A program made the position numbers and the translations under genes. This document shows positions 32,205 to 45,200 of a stretch of 64,000 bases of DNA, piece by piece. Origin of the DNA: Armillaria gallica (taxonomy: Eukaryota; Basidiomycota; Agaricomycetes; Agaricales; Physalacriaceae); NCBI GenBank assembly GCA_037576215.1, contig JBANDB010000005.1, forward strand, positions 3,100,001 through 3,164,000. The letters are read 5' to 3'. A model generated the notes under the pieces. It was not told the DNA's origin and made no database searches. It saw only the letters and a program-made list of their open reading frames with translations. Numbering within the stretch: position 1 is the stretch's first letter; each line of letters begins with the position of its first letter.

Positions 32205-34240
32205 CATGCCGTTGCAGTGAGCATTGCAAGTGTAGGAATCATCAGAGGGCACAATAGGGGTGCTCATCAAAGGGGTATACATGCTGCACATCCAAACAAA
32301 TGATATTGGGGACATCATAGTGGTCATAACATTGTTGAGATGAAGAAAAGAGGTGGAGAGGGGTCCATGCCATTTTGATGGCAATGAAGAGATTTAGGGA
32401 GGAAAAGGACCTCACTACTGAATTCTCTGATATTGAAAACAAAGGTGGTGGGGTCATTGGTGTGATGTTTGATCTGTAGGAGAGGATATGGGAAAGGCAG
32501 CATGAGAAGGGGAATGTGGTGCTTCTGAATAACAAATAGGGGATTGGAGATCCTGGCATACAGCAGATTTGTGTTCCCCCATCCAAAGAATGAAGAATAC
32601 CTAAAAATGGTATTGCAGATCTATCTTATATTAGTGATACTGAGAGGACTATAGCTGAGGCTTCAAGCTGATAGTTAGACTAGTATGTGACTAGTAGAGC
32701 CAGGACTTAGATGCAATATCACTAGTGGGTTAAATCTACCAGCCGGCCATACTAGTAACTTGAATGCTAACAGAGCTAAGTAAATATGGTCACTAGTGAA
32801 TAGGTAACACAACTAGCACACCAAACAAGAGGCAGAGGACACAAATCTTATGAAGTCCAGTCACTAGCAGACTGATCTGGGCACAAACATCTAAGTCAGG
32901 TTAACTAGTCATATGGTGATCCCCAAGCAGGACTTAGAAATGAATTAACAATGGATTAACCTTATGGCAGATCTAACTAGCATAATACAGATCTATTGTA
33001 ATTAGCACTAGTATAGCCAGGCTGCACTTTCAATCACAATCAACAGCTGCTACAGGCACAGTCGCCAGCCTAGTTCTTTATCCTTAACACTAGTGGAGTG
33101 TCACTGGGCCAAGGACATGGAATACAACTATTAGCAGAGCTCCTAGGCTCACTAGTCAGCAAGTGACCATTTCTAGACTGACTATTGTGTGATTATTCAC
33201 CATTATTTGTAACTAGCCAAGAAATCCTTATCAATAATACCTCTCTAGTCAGTTATTTATATCTTGATTGTACTTTGTTTGTCAGTATATAAGTAGTAGG
33301 ATAGATGCATGCATGGCAGGCAAGCCATCCCCACAATTGTGATCTACTAGTCAGTACCTAGTGCCCTAATTAAAGGCTTTTGTGCATAATCTTGATGAAG
33401 CGGCTACTAGTTGCTAAGTTATCTATAGCATTGAGTGAATTGAAGTGTCTTAGAGCAATCTTTAGTGTCCTGCAAAGGCCAAGAGTGTTTCAAAGTTAGT
33501 TCAAGCAAGTTCTTAAAGTTTAAAGTATTATTCTTAGGCTAAGAGCACTACTAGTCAGCCCAGAGTGCAACTAGTCAAGTGATTATCACTTGTAGGAAGC
33601 AGTATAGGGCCAAGAGAGTCACAAGTTTAAAGCAGTCCCAGTCAGAGCGAGTGCAGTAGCTCAAACCAAGTCACTATTTGCCCAATTGTGTCTTACCAAC
33701 TCTGCTAGTGTGAGTAGTACACTTGTATAGCTCACTAATAATGAGTAAAACATTCTTAAAACAACTTTTTTTGATTATTGAAGTCTGCAGAGTGCTTCTA
33801 TCGTATTCAAAACACCTGAATTCAATACATTGGTGATAAGTGTAGAGTGTTTGTTGGTGTTTATTGCTAGCCACTAGTTCATTTGCCACTCACTGTTACC
33901 GAGCACATCATTGTGTTAGTTGTTAATAGAGGTGATGCATAGGAAGGCCTCATTTGAAGGCTTATGCTGGTGGTAGGGGTAAGATACATACCATCTGGGG
34001 CTCTTGGGGCCACTAGATGCATAGAAAACAACTAAAAAGCAATTAGAAGTAATAAAATAAATGAAATATACTTTTGATACTGAAAGTGAGCACAATTTGC
34101 ATGTTATATGAGCACAGAGACAAGGTGAAGTGGTGGTGAAAGAGTAAAAAAGAAGATGCACAGCCACTCAATCACTGTGTGGACTTACAGTCTGGGTGAT
34201 CAAGTGAATGGAATATATCCTCAAAATGCATTCCCTGCTT
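32205..34240 (-). repeat. Y-family repeat, copy 2, interrupted by W
   Basis: The minus-strand segments 34,240-33,905 and 32,600-32,205 match successive parts of 27,690-28,748. The intervening 32,600-33,904 has no match in copy 1, so it is an insertion (W). Confidence 0.5.
32600..33904 (+). mobile_element. W insertion, rich in ACTAGT, LTR-like
   Basis: About 1.3 kb interrupting Y copy 2. It contains at least a dozen ACTAGT hexamers, and a TATATAAG box at 33,283-33,290 set like an LTR promoter. No coding sequence is seen. Its exact ends and target duplication could not be fixed, so a solo LTR is only one possibility. Confidence 0.4.
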
Positions 34241-35535
34241 GTACCACCCACTCTGAAGCCTCAGAAATGGACAGGATATAGTATTTATGCCACTTACAAT
34301 GTATGTAAATACTTTTCAGTACTTTAAATATTTATAAATCATTGTTATTTGCTATTTTTTCCTCAAAATTTTGAATTTGTGCATTTTGAACTGTATTTCA
34401 GTTCTGTGGTCCTATAAGACATCTCAATAGATGTAATTCTTGTTGGTAATGATACTATATACATCATATTACTCATGCAAGTTGTCCAATCCACCCTGAT
34501 CTGCCACTACACCCTTTGTTACCCACTTTTTCACTTAAGTGAAAGTGAATTTAAATGAAAGTTTCATATGCGCATTACATATATTGAGACTCTTGCATGA
34601 TATTTCTTTCAGGGCAGGGATATAGATCTGTGTAGATCTATATTAAACTATCTATGGCACTATAATTATGCTAATATATTAGAATTACAGTGTGCAGTGT
34701 GCAATATACCCTTTAAAATATCAGATTTAGATCATTCTATATACATTTCTTGCATTTATCTGTTATTTGAATAGCTTGTATAGGCAAGGGACTTTATATT
34801 AACATACAAAGATTGATATTCTGACTATATACAATATTAATTAAGCATAGAGAGCCTTCAGGATCCTCAAACAATGAAAATATAGTGTATAGCCAGCCAT
34901 TTTAGGTGAGCTTAGCAAACTCCAGAATTTATTAAAAACTAGTAGTACTGTTCAAAAACTGCTAAGTCTGAAAGGTAAAGTTGCAGTCTGAATCCTGATA
35001 CATTTGAAAGGTATACCATACCAATTCTAACCACTTTCTGTTGTGTTAATGTGATTAAACAATATAATCATGAACACACAGTATAGGTAATAATATGATT
35101 ATTCAGACATATAGTAAAGGTGATAATATGATTATAATACACACAAAGATGTGCTATGCCCAAATGTGTCACAGTCCTGTTTAATTGGGTGATTTGCATT
35201 GCACACACTTTAGTGTTATCACTTTTTATGTCACACATCTGAACTTCTAAAACACACAATGCACAGTCAAATTCATAGGTGTACAAATACTACATACAGG
35301 TTCAGGCATATACAACAAAGTGTGACATTTACAGCTATTAGATACAGAATGAGTCATAGTATACTATATATATATTTTTGTGTCATAAAGATGCAAATAT
35401 TTTTGATTTGTATTAGATAAAAGATATATAGATCAATTTGTGGTCACAGCTGAAAATATAGCTGATTTTGGTATTGTACACAATGCATTTTCTGCTATTA
35501 CACACCTTAATTATTTTCTACTATTTGGACTATAG
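34241..35535. other. AT-rich spacer
   Basis: No gene or repeat is recognised. Confidence 0.4.
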
Positions 35536-37567
35536 GTTCCATCTAAGAGAGAGCTCTGTTCCTTTTCTGGTTTAGTATAAAAAAGAGAGAAATTGTATTG
35601 TGCCAGCCTCTGTGTAAGTCTAGAAGTAGTTTGCAAGAGAATCAGTGAGATTGAGCTGTTCTAGCAGTTGCACAAAGTGTGACAGGTGTGTGCAGTTGAA
35701 CCTCATGGCACCATTGTTAAAGCAAGTGCACTGTGTGTGAGGACTTTCAGGAATAGTTTTTGAGAGTATATTGTGATTTAACTAAGAGTGCTGAGGGCCT
35801 CTATCATGATAAGTTTAGGAGTCAGGTTTAGCAACTAAGAGAAAGGCAGTGTCATGCACAGATTAGATCTAGTGGCAGGTCATACTTAGCAAGCTCACTG
35901 ACTGAACTTGGTCATTTTGCAGATCTGCATGTCCATGTGTTTCAGCTATAGAAATATCCTTTGCCTTGAGGGTTGTGTAGTTCACCATACTCTTTTGTAA
36001 AAGCTTTGAGGAAATAGAGAATTTGAGAATGGCTTGAGAATTATACATTGTTATATGCATTTTTCTAACAAGCTCACTGAGATATGTTGAGATACTGTCA
36101 GCATGCAATTGGAATTAAATTCATTGCTTTTCTCCACACTTAAGAAAATTGTGTGTGTGTGTTTAATGAGATTGAGTGTAGACTTAGTGTGTGTTTACAC
36201 TAAGTCATGCTTAGTTTCACAGGTGCCTGTCACCAGCCTTGTCAATTGTATGTAACCTAAGCAAAATGTTCAGCTAGTCAAAGCAATAAGAAAGAACTAA
36301 AAATAGTACTCTTAGTTAAATCACAATATACTCTCAAAAACCATTTCTGAAAGTCCTCACACACAGTGCACTTGCTCTAACAATAATGCCATGAGGTCCA
36401 ACTATGCACACCTGTCACACTTTGTGCAACTGCTAGAACAGCTCAATCTCACTGATTCTCTTGCAAACTACTTCTAGACTTACACAGAGGCCAGCACAAT
36501 ACAATTTCTCTCTTTTTTACACTGAACCAGAAAAGAAACAAAGCTCTCTCACAGATGTAACCAAGTAAACTTCTCAAGACTAGTGCAGCACCACTGCTTC
36601 TAAATCTCTTTCTTATGTCATGTGAACTAAAGTTTGTATCTAAAATTCCTCTCTTATTCAATTTCTCTGTGAGCTTGCTAAACTTGCATTGTAGCCAAGA
36701 CTCGAAGTTACTAACTCTTACACGGTGCAACAAGTCCAGATCCAAACTGAAACTTTATTACAGTACATGTGAGGTAGGTAGCCTAGCTTAATACATGAAA
36801 TTCTACTCTACTTATATTATGAGGGATTGATTGTTACAAATGGGTTTTTAGTAATTTACTTCTTTGTCAGCTGAATATTTCTCATCCAAGCTGGCACAGC
36901 ACTCTAGGCAGAGCATCACTTGCCCCTCCTTTTAGTAGTCTCAAAGAGCTAAGTGATGCCAACATTACTTATCCTAGCAGCAGAGTAGCCCACGAGCATG
37001 CACTCAATAGCTGTTTAATCCTCAATCACCAATCACACTTCATATTCAGCTTTCAGGTCTGCTCTGAAGGTGACACCATCATATTCTAGGCTCAGTAATC
37101 AAGGAATGCTTTGGACTTTGAGCCCCCTCACTACTTCCATCAGCCAAAATCTGTTTCTAGGCCATGCACAGGGTTCTCTTGATTATCCTGCACATGATAT
37201 TGTTTCTCTGGATCTCCAGGGACCACATGTCATAGATTACTGATACATAGTTATCTAAATTAGTCTCGGCCCATATACAAGCACATCTCACTGAGACTGA
37301 GTTCTCTACTGCAGACAGATGGTTTAGCAAGCAAGCAAGCTCTTTGGCCTTGTTACTGTGCATGCCCATAAGGTACAGTGCAATGACAAAGTCCTTATGT
37401 TTTAATTCTGCTGCTTCTTTTTCTATCATAGAGCTCTCTGCTTCTGTGACCTTGCTTTTTCGTGTGTCACTTGCACTGTTAGCCTGTTTGCTCTGCCTCA
37501 GCCTTGCTATCGTGTAAAATATGACTTTTTGTCAAATTACACCCTTAGACATGCTGCGGGTGTGACA
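35536..37567. repeat. L-family fragments arranged as an inverted pair
   Basis: 35,536-36,232 matches the 3' part of L1 on the plus strand (the reverse complement of 926-1,677). 36,312-37,567 matches the 5' part on the minus strand, with its TGTCACACC end at 37,567. The two overlap in content, giving inverted arms 35,536-35,800 and 36,312-36,556. A CA/TG-rich stretch lies at 36,148-36,180. The arrangement suggests two oppositely oriented truncated copies or a local inversion. Confidence 0.7.
37157..37567 (-). other. Coding-like stretch in the L repeat
   Basis: The minus frame is open from about 37,520 to 37,157 with the block K-D-F-V-I-A-L-Y-L-M-G. The equivalent part of L1 (about 14,520-14,580) reads K-D-L-V-I-A-L-Y-R-K-G despite DNA divergence. 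It hints at an ancestral protein, but no domain is recognised and both copies are broken. Confidence 0.3.
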
Positions 37568-38700
37568 GTGTACCTTGGAATGATGATAAATTAGTGGTAC
37601 AAAATTCAATTGAACTTTATGACACATGCCATCTCAGTGCCAAGAAAAAATATAATTCAAGAATTACATGAAGCCATCTACAAATCATTGTCCCTGGAAA
37701 CCTAGAAAGCATGAAGCTATTATGACTGGGACAGTTGATTCTTAGTTGAGGGGAGATGATATGCCTGCCAAGCATACACTATTGAAAATAGCATATATTT
37801 ATCTAATAATAATAAAGTTACTTACATTGTATAGTGAACTCTAGTAAACTAAAGAAGCAAGTATCCCATTGTAAGCACAAGTCCACCAGGCACTTAAAAA
37901 CATGATGTTCTAAAGCTTAGATAGAAGCATTGGGATTCTCCCCAGTAGTCCACAAGTCCAGGCTGCTTGTACTATCTGGCAAGGCTAAAATTGGCTTCCT
38001 GGCAGACACTAGTAATTGATTGCTAGATTCTGCAAGTGATGGATCAACCTGGTAGCCATTGATAAGCTAATATCTGCCAGGCAATGAGTTTATCCTCACC
38101 TGGCTAGGTCAGAAAGCATCTTAGTCAGTAACAAAAGGATTGGAAATAGTATACAAGTAGAATAGTATAAACACAAATCATGTAATGAGTGGGGAATCAG
38201 ATTTCTAACCCCTGGAACACTACCAGATAAATAGTACAGGTTTAATTAGTTAAGAGCTTTAAGTCATAGATTCATCTGGAATAGAAAATTTGTGACCTGG
38301 TCACTCCATATATGCAAGAACAGTCAAGCAAGCAAACAGTATAATCTATGACTGAAAGACAGACCTGAGAAACAGTTTAGAACTAATTAGTGTGTTTTTA
38401 AAGTTGCAACCAGACACATAGTATCAGTATTGAAACTGCATTAGGCAGCCAGCACAAGTTCAAAACCTGCACCAGGCAGTTATTCTGTATCAGTTTAAAT
38501 CTGTGTTCAGTAACACATCAAGCTTAGAGTGAAATTGCAGTATATCTTTAATATACAATCATATTCATTGCAACCTGGAACTTGTAAACTGCAGTACAAA
38601 GTGCTGAAACCAGGTGTATCATACCTCCCTTTGAACTGCAATTAACTGAGTGTTTGTGTAGTGTTATGTGTGTAGCACTTAGCATCTATATAGGTGCCCA
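37568..38700. other. AT-rich spacer 3' of the first NLR gene
   Basis: No gene or repeat is recognised. The expected C-terminal coding part of the NLR gene is absent here. Confidence 0.4.
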
Positions 38701-38707
38701 GCATCTT

Positions 38708-41700
38708 TCAACAATCTTTGTGGCCCTCTTGTTCTGCAGTATAGGACAAGAGTGTACATCCTGTGAAGTCTTTGCAATCCACATCAACCTGCTTTAACTG
38801 CAATAACATCTCTACCACCTCTGTAGCCCTCTCTTCTGCAGCATAGGACAAGGGTGTACGTCCTGTGGAGTCTTTGCAATCCACATCAACCTGCTTTGAC
38901 TGCAATAACATCTCTACCACCTCTGTAGCCTCCCATTGTGCAGCATAGGACAAGGGTGTACATCCTGTGGAGTCTTTGCAATCCACATCAACCTGCTTTG
39001 ACTGCAATAACATCTCTACCACCTCTGTAGCCTCCCATTGTGCAGCATAAGACAAGGGTGTACGTCCTGTAGAGTCTTTGCAATCTACATCAACCTGGTC
39101 TGACTGCAATAACATCTCTACAATCTTTGTAGCCCTCTTTTCTACAGCATAGAACAAGGGTGTCTATTGTTTTTCTGACTCTCCAATATTTGGATCAATC
39201 TTGTCTTGATCCAGGAGCAGTTTCACTATCTCAAAGTTCTCACTTTTGATAGCTGTGACCAACAATGGTGTCTTGCACTGGTATGGATCATCCCCTCGAA
39301 TCAGGAGTACTTCTGTAATATGCAACAGGTTATACTGCATAGCAAAATGAAGTGGAGTGAGTGCCTTGGTAGATATCACCTCAGCATGGCAAATCTTCAA
39401 GACCTTTTTACAATGTGCTGAGTCAAGAAAGACAATGATTTCATCTGCCATTGAGTGTTGTAGTTCACTGGCATGGTATCCCCAGTAATCAAATGCATAA
39501 CAGAGAAATGGATATTTTATAACAATTTCTCTGAAAGGATATGAAGAAATAAGAGAAAAAGCTGAATGGTCCTTCTGAACAGAAACATGATGATCTCCAT
39601 AAGGCAATTGGAGAGGAGGAGTATTTGTTGATTGGATTATATCATGCTTGTCATGATGCCTAAAGTTGTTGAATGTCATATATGTCAGGCAGGTGTGTGT
39701 GATGGTCTCTTGAAGTTGAGGAAATAAATTGTCTTTTTCAGACATAAAATACTCCTGTGTTGTATAATCTAGATAAATTTGTCTTCAGCTTATATATGAA
39801 GTGTAAGATTATTTTACTTACGTGCAAACCTTACTATAGGATCCCTAGACCGTCCCCATTGGTCTATACTACTAGTAACAGTGACGAGTCCACTACAGAC
39901 ACTTCCCAAAAGATCTTCACTGCAGAGATTATCAGGCTCAAAGGCTGTCATGTCTGAATCAAGATCCACAGACAATGCATGCTGCAGTTCCAACATAGTC
40001 AAAGGGCGCCTGGCAAAGGCTATCCACCCAAATATACAGAATGCAAGGACTTTATCATTATTGTCTTGACTATTGATCCAGCTCTCCAGTATCTCAGTGT
40101 ATGCACCCATGATATTGTTTGGCAGTTTAGCAAGTGCATCTTCAAGTGTTTTCTGAGTTTTTGCTGAGCCAACAAGTGAGTCCATATGCAGCCTTGCCAG
40201 AAGAAACCTATAAATAGTTAGTTAATAAATGCAACAAGCAAGCTTGCATGAGTAACACACATGCCATAAGACTTTTCTGTTACTTGACTAAGTATCTTCT
40301 CTTGCAGAATTGAACCACCCTCCCCCTTGACATTGCTGGCAAGACGTCGACTTTGAGAGAGCCTGTCCCTGATATATATTTCAATATCATCAACAGAAGC
40401 TTCAATATCCAATGTGGTATCTCTTTCAAAAAGAAAATCCAGCCCAATGTCAGGTCTCAATGTCACAAGAAGATAGATTTCATGACCCAATGATCCTCTA
40501 ACCACATTGATGAGATCTTCTTGATGGTCATTGGCCAACTCATCCAGTGCATCAAGAACAATGTAGATATGGGAAGAAGCATATTGCAGCACTTCTGACA
40601 AACATTTGATAAGGTCATCAAGGGATGGGAGTTTTGTTTCCCAGTCAGCATAAAGTGTCTTGGTCAAGGGGGAAAGGCCATAGTCTTGAACCAGCCATTT
40701 CAGGAGGTTACGAAGAACATTTTCTACTGTTTGTTCAACTGTAGATTTGTAATCACAAAAGATACTCAGGACGAGTGCCTTTCCCTCTTTGACCACTGGC
40801 AGTGAATGCAAATGGTTGACAATGATCGAGGCGAGGAAGGTCTTTCCAACACCAGCTGAAGAGATGTATTAGCCTCAAGAAATTAGTGAAGAGATCAGCC
40901 AAAATGACTCATGACCGCCCTGACACCGCAAAGTATGAGACTTCCCAGAACCATCTACCCAACTCAGAAACTCCGGCAACTCAAGGATCCATTGTCCAGT
41001 ATTGCTGACACACTTTTTCAGTGTCTCGAGCTGAACATCATTGTAGTCCACAGTGTTAGAGGCGAGCCACTTTACTACCTCCACAGTTTCTTCATCTGTA
41101 ATGTGTCCCTGCATCAGTATACCATCCAATGGATGATTTTGGGTACAAACATACCCATCTGTTGCTTCTTGATTATACCTAGAGTTTCCTCAGCGGTGCG
41201 CTTTGAATCGCCTAGCATGTCCTTAATTGCATGAGATAATTTGCTGTATACCAAACTTAGCCTCGGAGAGGTGAAAGCAGGAGTCACTTACATGGCATCA
41301 ACTTGCACAGCGCTCATGACTAAGGTCTTGAAACGTTCGATCTTCTTCAGATCGTCCTCCACGCTTGTTTTGGTAAGCGTCCACAGCAGTCTCTTTTTCA
41401 TCTTCCATTGAGGCGGATCATTGTTCAGCTTTTCCTCGAGTCCGTAGAGCAACTCTTCAAGCACCTTGAAAAGACCGTCCGGAGCAGTGCCCAGAGCACC
41501 AACCGGAGGAGTAAGCAACTGCTTCAATTCCTTTAGCCATGGGTCCTCTTTGGTCGAAAGCTGAATAAGGTCGTGTAAGGTCGACAGATAGATCTTCAGA
41601 GACGCTAGCTCTTTTGAGAACTGGGTAATTTCTTCAGGCGCGTTTCTTACGTCCTTGGCATATTTAGTGAGAGTAATGATGTTTCCGATGAGGGCGGTAA

Positions 41701-41731
41701 CGGACGAAATGACTCCTAGGACCTCTGCCAT
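38708..41731 (-). pseudogene. NLR-like gene 1: STAND N-terminal domain, NACHT, ankyrin repeats (truncated)
   Basis: Six exons: 41,731-41,292, 41,243-41,155, 41,095-40,916, 40,855-40,261, 40,207-39,822, and from 39,768. All introns are 48-60 nt with GT..AG ends and phases agree. Residues 1-146 (M-A-E-V-L-G-V-I-S-S-V-T-A-L-I) resemble the fungal STAND N-terminal HeLo/SesA-like domain, a putative death effector. The Walker A motif G-A-G-V-G-K-T (about residue 237) is formed across an intron. Walker B is I-Y-I-V-L-D-A-L-D-E (about 333). Then come G-W-I-A-F-A-R-R-P-L-T and H-Y-T-T-Q-E-Y-F, typical of fungal NACHT proteins, and ankyrin repeats. A TAG at 39,164-39,166 (codon 765) replaces the Trp of the paralogue. 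The frame then continues through about five ankyrin repeats to 38,708, where a frameshift ends it. The DM9 end of gene 2 is missing. Confidence 0.88.
38720..39150 (-). repeat. Near-identical 102-bp ankyrin-coding tandem repeats
   Basis: Each 34-residue unit reads V-D-V-D-C-K-D-S-T-G-x-T-P-L-S-Y-A-A followed by A-T-E-V-V-E-M-L-L-Q. Four units are almost identical at the DNA level, which implies recent duplication or gene conversion. The ankyrin repeats upstream of the TAG are diverged. Confidence 0.85.
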
Positions 41732-42229
41732 GGTTGGTGGTGAAGAGCAAGGTTGTATGCAGCCGCACGGTACGTCGCCTCGTGGTCGAAATCGAAATCA
41801 GCCCCACAGCCATCAGCCGATGCCGTTGTGCTGCATTCCTCTGTGACAGATCACTTGCATTACGTTCTTGAGAATCGCGAGCCCCCGAATCCTAACTGGC
41901 CCGCGTCCTCTTCAGCCATATTCTGAGGGACGTAAGAGAATCGTAGTCGATATATTGTGTGCAGAGAGGAAACATAAACCCTGTTCGCACTAGTCCTACC
42001 CTTGCAGAGGTGCATGCATGCACGGAAGCAATGATGACCTTCACATCACACAGCTTGGGCTTCTATAATTCTACCGCCGATGACAGGCGCTTAGCGTCAA
42101 ATCGTATGCTGTGCGAAACTCCGGTGTTAATTTTATCGATACCTGGGTTCACCTGGGCACGAACCCGAGAGAGGCGCGATTGCTATCATGAAGTCGATCT
42201 GGCGATAGGTGAGTGGACAGCTACAAGGT
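41732..42229. promoter_or_regulatory. 5' flank of NLR gene 1, duplicated with the gene
   Basis: It aligns with 55,882-56,440 upstream of NLR gene 2, sharing 'ttggtggtgaagagcaaggt', 'cctacccttgcagaggtg' and 'cagcttgggcttctat'. The duplication therefore included about 500 bases of promoter-side sequence. No specific control element is identified. Confidence 0.5.
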
Positions 42230-45200
42230 CAAGGCTGATCCGAAGGCCGATCACACCTTCCTTACCTTCCCTTTCGTCTCCCACCGTCATCGAGGACTAC
42301 GTCAACAGCACCCTCGCCCGTGCAACGTTCACCTCCTCTGAAGACATGCACAAAGCCCCTCCAGAGTGACTCCGAATCGTCATCAACGCAAGGGAGGCGT
42401 AGGACTGGCTGTGGGTAGGAAGAGAAAGGACGTGTCCATAACCGTCGTTCACTGTTCGTCGTCTTCTTTCTGTCCTTTGTGCCCAAGTCAACCATCCGTC
42501 TCTTAATCCACGCGCCATGGAAGACCGGCCTCCTACTAACTGCACCAGCCTTCGGTCGTCTTCATACCAACGCCCCCCTCCGACTTACGTTTATGGCTTC
42601 CGGCGTTTTACGCTGACGACCTGAGTGGCCCGCATGCGACAAGAATCCGAAAGAAAAAGACGCGGCAGAACGCATAGAGGATGTGGCTTTCTTCTCAACG
42701 GACCACGACTGCGAACATCACCCTCATGCTAATCGCCAGCAGTCAGTGAAGGAAGCGAGCGACGTTCGGTGAATGCCAGCGTCGCGTCACCGACATCCAG
42801 TGTGTTACGGACGGCTCCAGGGTATGTCTACTATCGTTATCTTGAACACTGAATTTGTATTGATGCGACTGTCATCTGCAGTTTGTTCGTCGTGAGGAGG
42901 AGGAATCCTTTGGCCACGAGCAGCTCTTGATCATTGGCAATGTTGGTGGAGCCACTCCGTCGTGCCCGTCTCTGCATCTTCCTTCTCCGCCTCCCTCCCC
43001 GGTCTTTGGTTTACCTTCGCCTACACCCCGATGCACAAAATCACGACTACCCGAGAACCCGTACTTCCTTCCAAGTGACGGTGGCTGGAGCGTACAGCTT
43101 GACTCTCCAGAGCAGGAATATCGACAACCCACGAACTTCACTACTCTGCTATCCACTTCACGTACGATCATTTCTTCCCGTTGACATTCTTCTGTATGCA
43201 TATCGGAGAGTCCAGAGCTCGAGTTGCAGCATCATTCCTTGCCCTGCTCGTCTTCCTCCGCGTGTATACGAAAACGGCGTTTGAGATCTCCAGTCCGAAG
43301 TCAATTTCGATACCGAAGATGGGATGGTGAATTACGTCTGTCTCGATCCTTCCCAGGAAGGAGCTCGGCGCTCGTTTCTTGATTTCGTGTCTAGTAGAGA
43401 GAGGGGGACGTTTCCGCCCTCGCCTACGGTATCCGTTGCGCCCCGACATGGTCTGGACATTTTGCGTCTTGCGTTTTGCGGATTGGCACCACTGGTAGAG
43501 TCCGCTACGCCTAATGTTATTATGGATATATGCAGGACTATTCCATTTCCCATCCGCCAACGCACTCTCCTGACCGAAAGCTATCATCCACTTGGTCCAA
43601 TGTGACCATATCATCCTCCTGGTCGACGGCTCCATGTTTCGTTTAATCATATCCACTTACTCCTGCCCGGCAGCTCCCACCCTAGAATTCAAATCCTTCG
43701 AAATAGCACCCGACGGTTCTGCTTTTCACACCCCAACAGCGGAGATGCTTCCTCTGGACGATTCTTGGAGTATGCTTCGCGCAACTGACGCGCCGCCGAG
43801 ATAACTTTGGTGGAGGACGGAACTGGGGGAGAGCTTAGGAAGAAATTTGTGCTACAAGGGATAGGATTCGGCATTATGCTACGACTAGTATGTTCACGAA
43901 CCTCGGTCTGTCGACCTTGTACTGATATCAAATTCACCTGCAGTTCATAACGGACAATATCAAAAAGCACGAGTCCTTCGCATGTGTATCGCTGTCCTCC
44001 TTTCGCGTATGGAAGGTGGTGAACCCTCACCAACACTGCAAGAACGTCGAACTCAGCTCGCCGGCTCCTCGTTCTTCGCTTTCTCTATTACCTTCGTAAT
44101 ATCCACCACCGACTGCTGCCGAGAACTTTTTGCTGATGCAAAATTGTTCAGCTCTATACGTGAAAGCCAGCGAGGATTGAAACGTCCAGAACATCAACCA
44201 GTGCGGAATGAATGCGGCAGGAAATGTAGCCACAGTTATAATTATGACGCGGCTTCACGTCAGTTGATCCATTACCTCTCGATTACTTACTAACCTTTTG
44301 CCAGATAGATTTCTCGACCTCATACTCCCTTGGCATTTAGGTACGCCGGTTAGGCATCGATGTCTCAACACGCACTCTCCGGCTCATACACGTGCAATAG
44401 GAGTGATTGGCACATCGATTCATGTAAATGGGGAGGTAGGCCCTTATCAATCACCTAAGGCCATCGTTTTAACGGGATATGTAGTACTGTATCGTTCTCC
44501 CAATGCGCAACTTCGAAGCACGCTAAAAACCACGAGAAGCTTCATACATCGGGTGGTCACTGATTTCATGAAGGTGGAAATAACTTGCTTCGGCCATAAT
44601 ATGATGCTCAACCGGGTGTTTTGTGGAGATTATCTTCTCTGTGTACATCATCATAGTCTCCAGGGGCGAAGCTCTCCTAGCTTGTTACACCGAGAGCTGA
44701 ACTAACACTTCATGGTATCATATTAGTACTTGATGGTATATCTAGTATGCGAATTATTGAATGCTGGCCTTCGTGGATGTGGGAAAATCAGTAAAGTAGC
44801 GCTCGGCACGTCGCTTTATCTGATAGAGTTGCCGGATGGAATTCGGAAAATCAGCTCTGAACACCAACACCACCGATCGGGAGCGGGATCAAAACTCTCT
44901 TTCCATCTTCCACCACCATCGACTCGGGCCTGCACATGCAAAACCTCTACCGACCGCCAGTGTTCCGTATCTGCTTGCCTTTGCACGACTGAGGATGCAT
45001 ACGCAAATGGAAGCTCTTTGCACTCCAAATTTCATGGCCCGACGATTCCTCAATTGTGCATTGCCAACGGTGCTCAAGCTCTCAACGTCAAACTGAATGA
45101 CGCTTGGACTTGGTGACGCGTCAGCATGTCATTTTTTGAGCAGGAGGTGGAGCGAGGCAGTTTGTCGGCGGAGAGACGTGAGACGAGGATGTCCGTCGAG

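Noticed and set aside
32591..33907. W as a complete solo LTR with TG..CA ends
   Set aside because: TG and CA can be placed near both ends, but no target duplication matches, so the boundaries are not supported.
37157..37567. Tc1/mariner-type helix-turn-helix protein in the L repeat
   Set aside because: The K-D-x-V-I-A-L-Y block is suggestive, but there is no catalytic region, and the apparent 5-bp duplication does not fit a TA-targeting element.
43168..43656. 162-codon minus-strand open frame in unit A
   Set aside because: It lies opposite the block whose plus-strand peptide is conserved with unit C. The minus frame is not kept in unit C.
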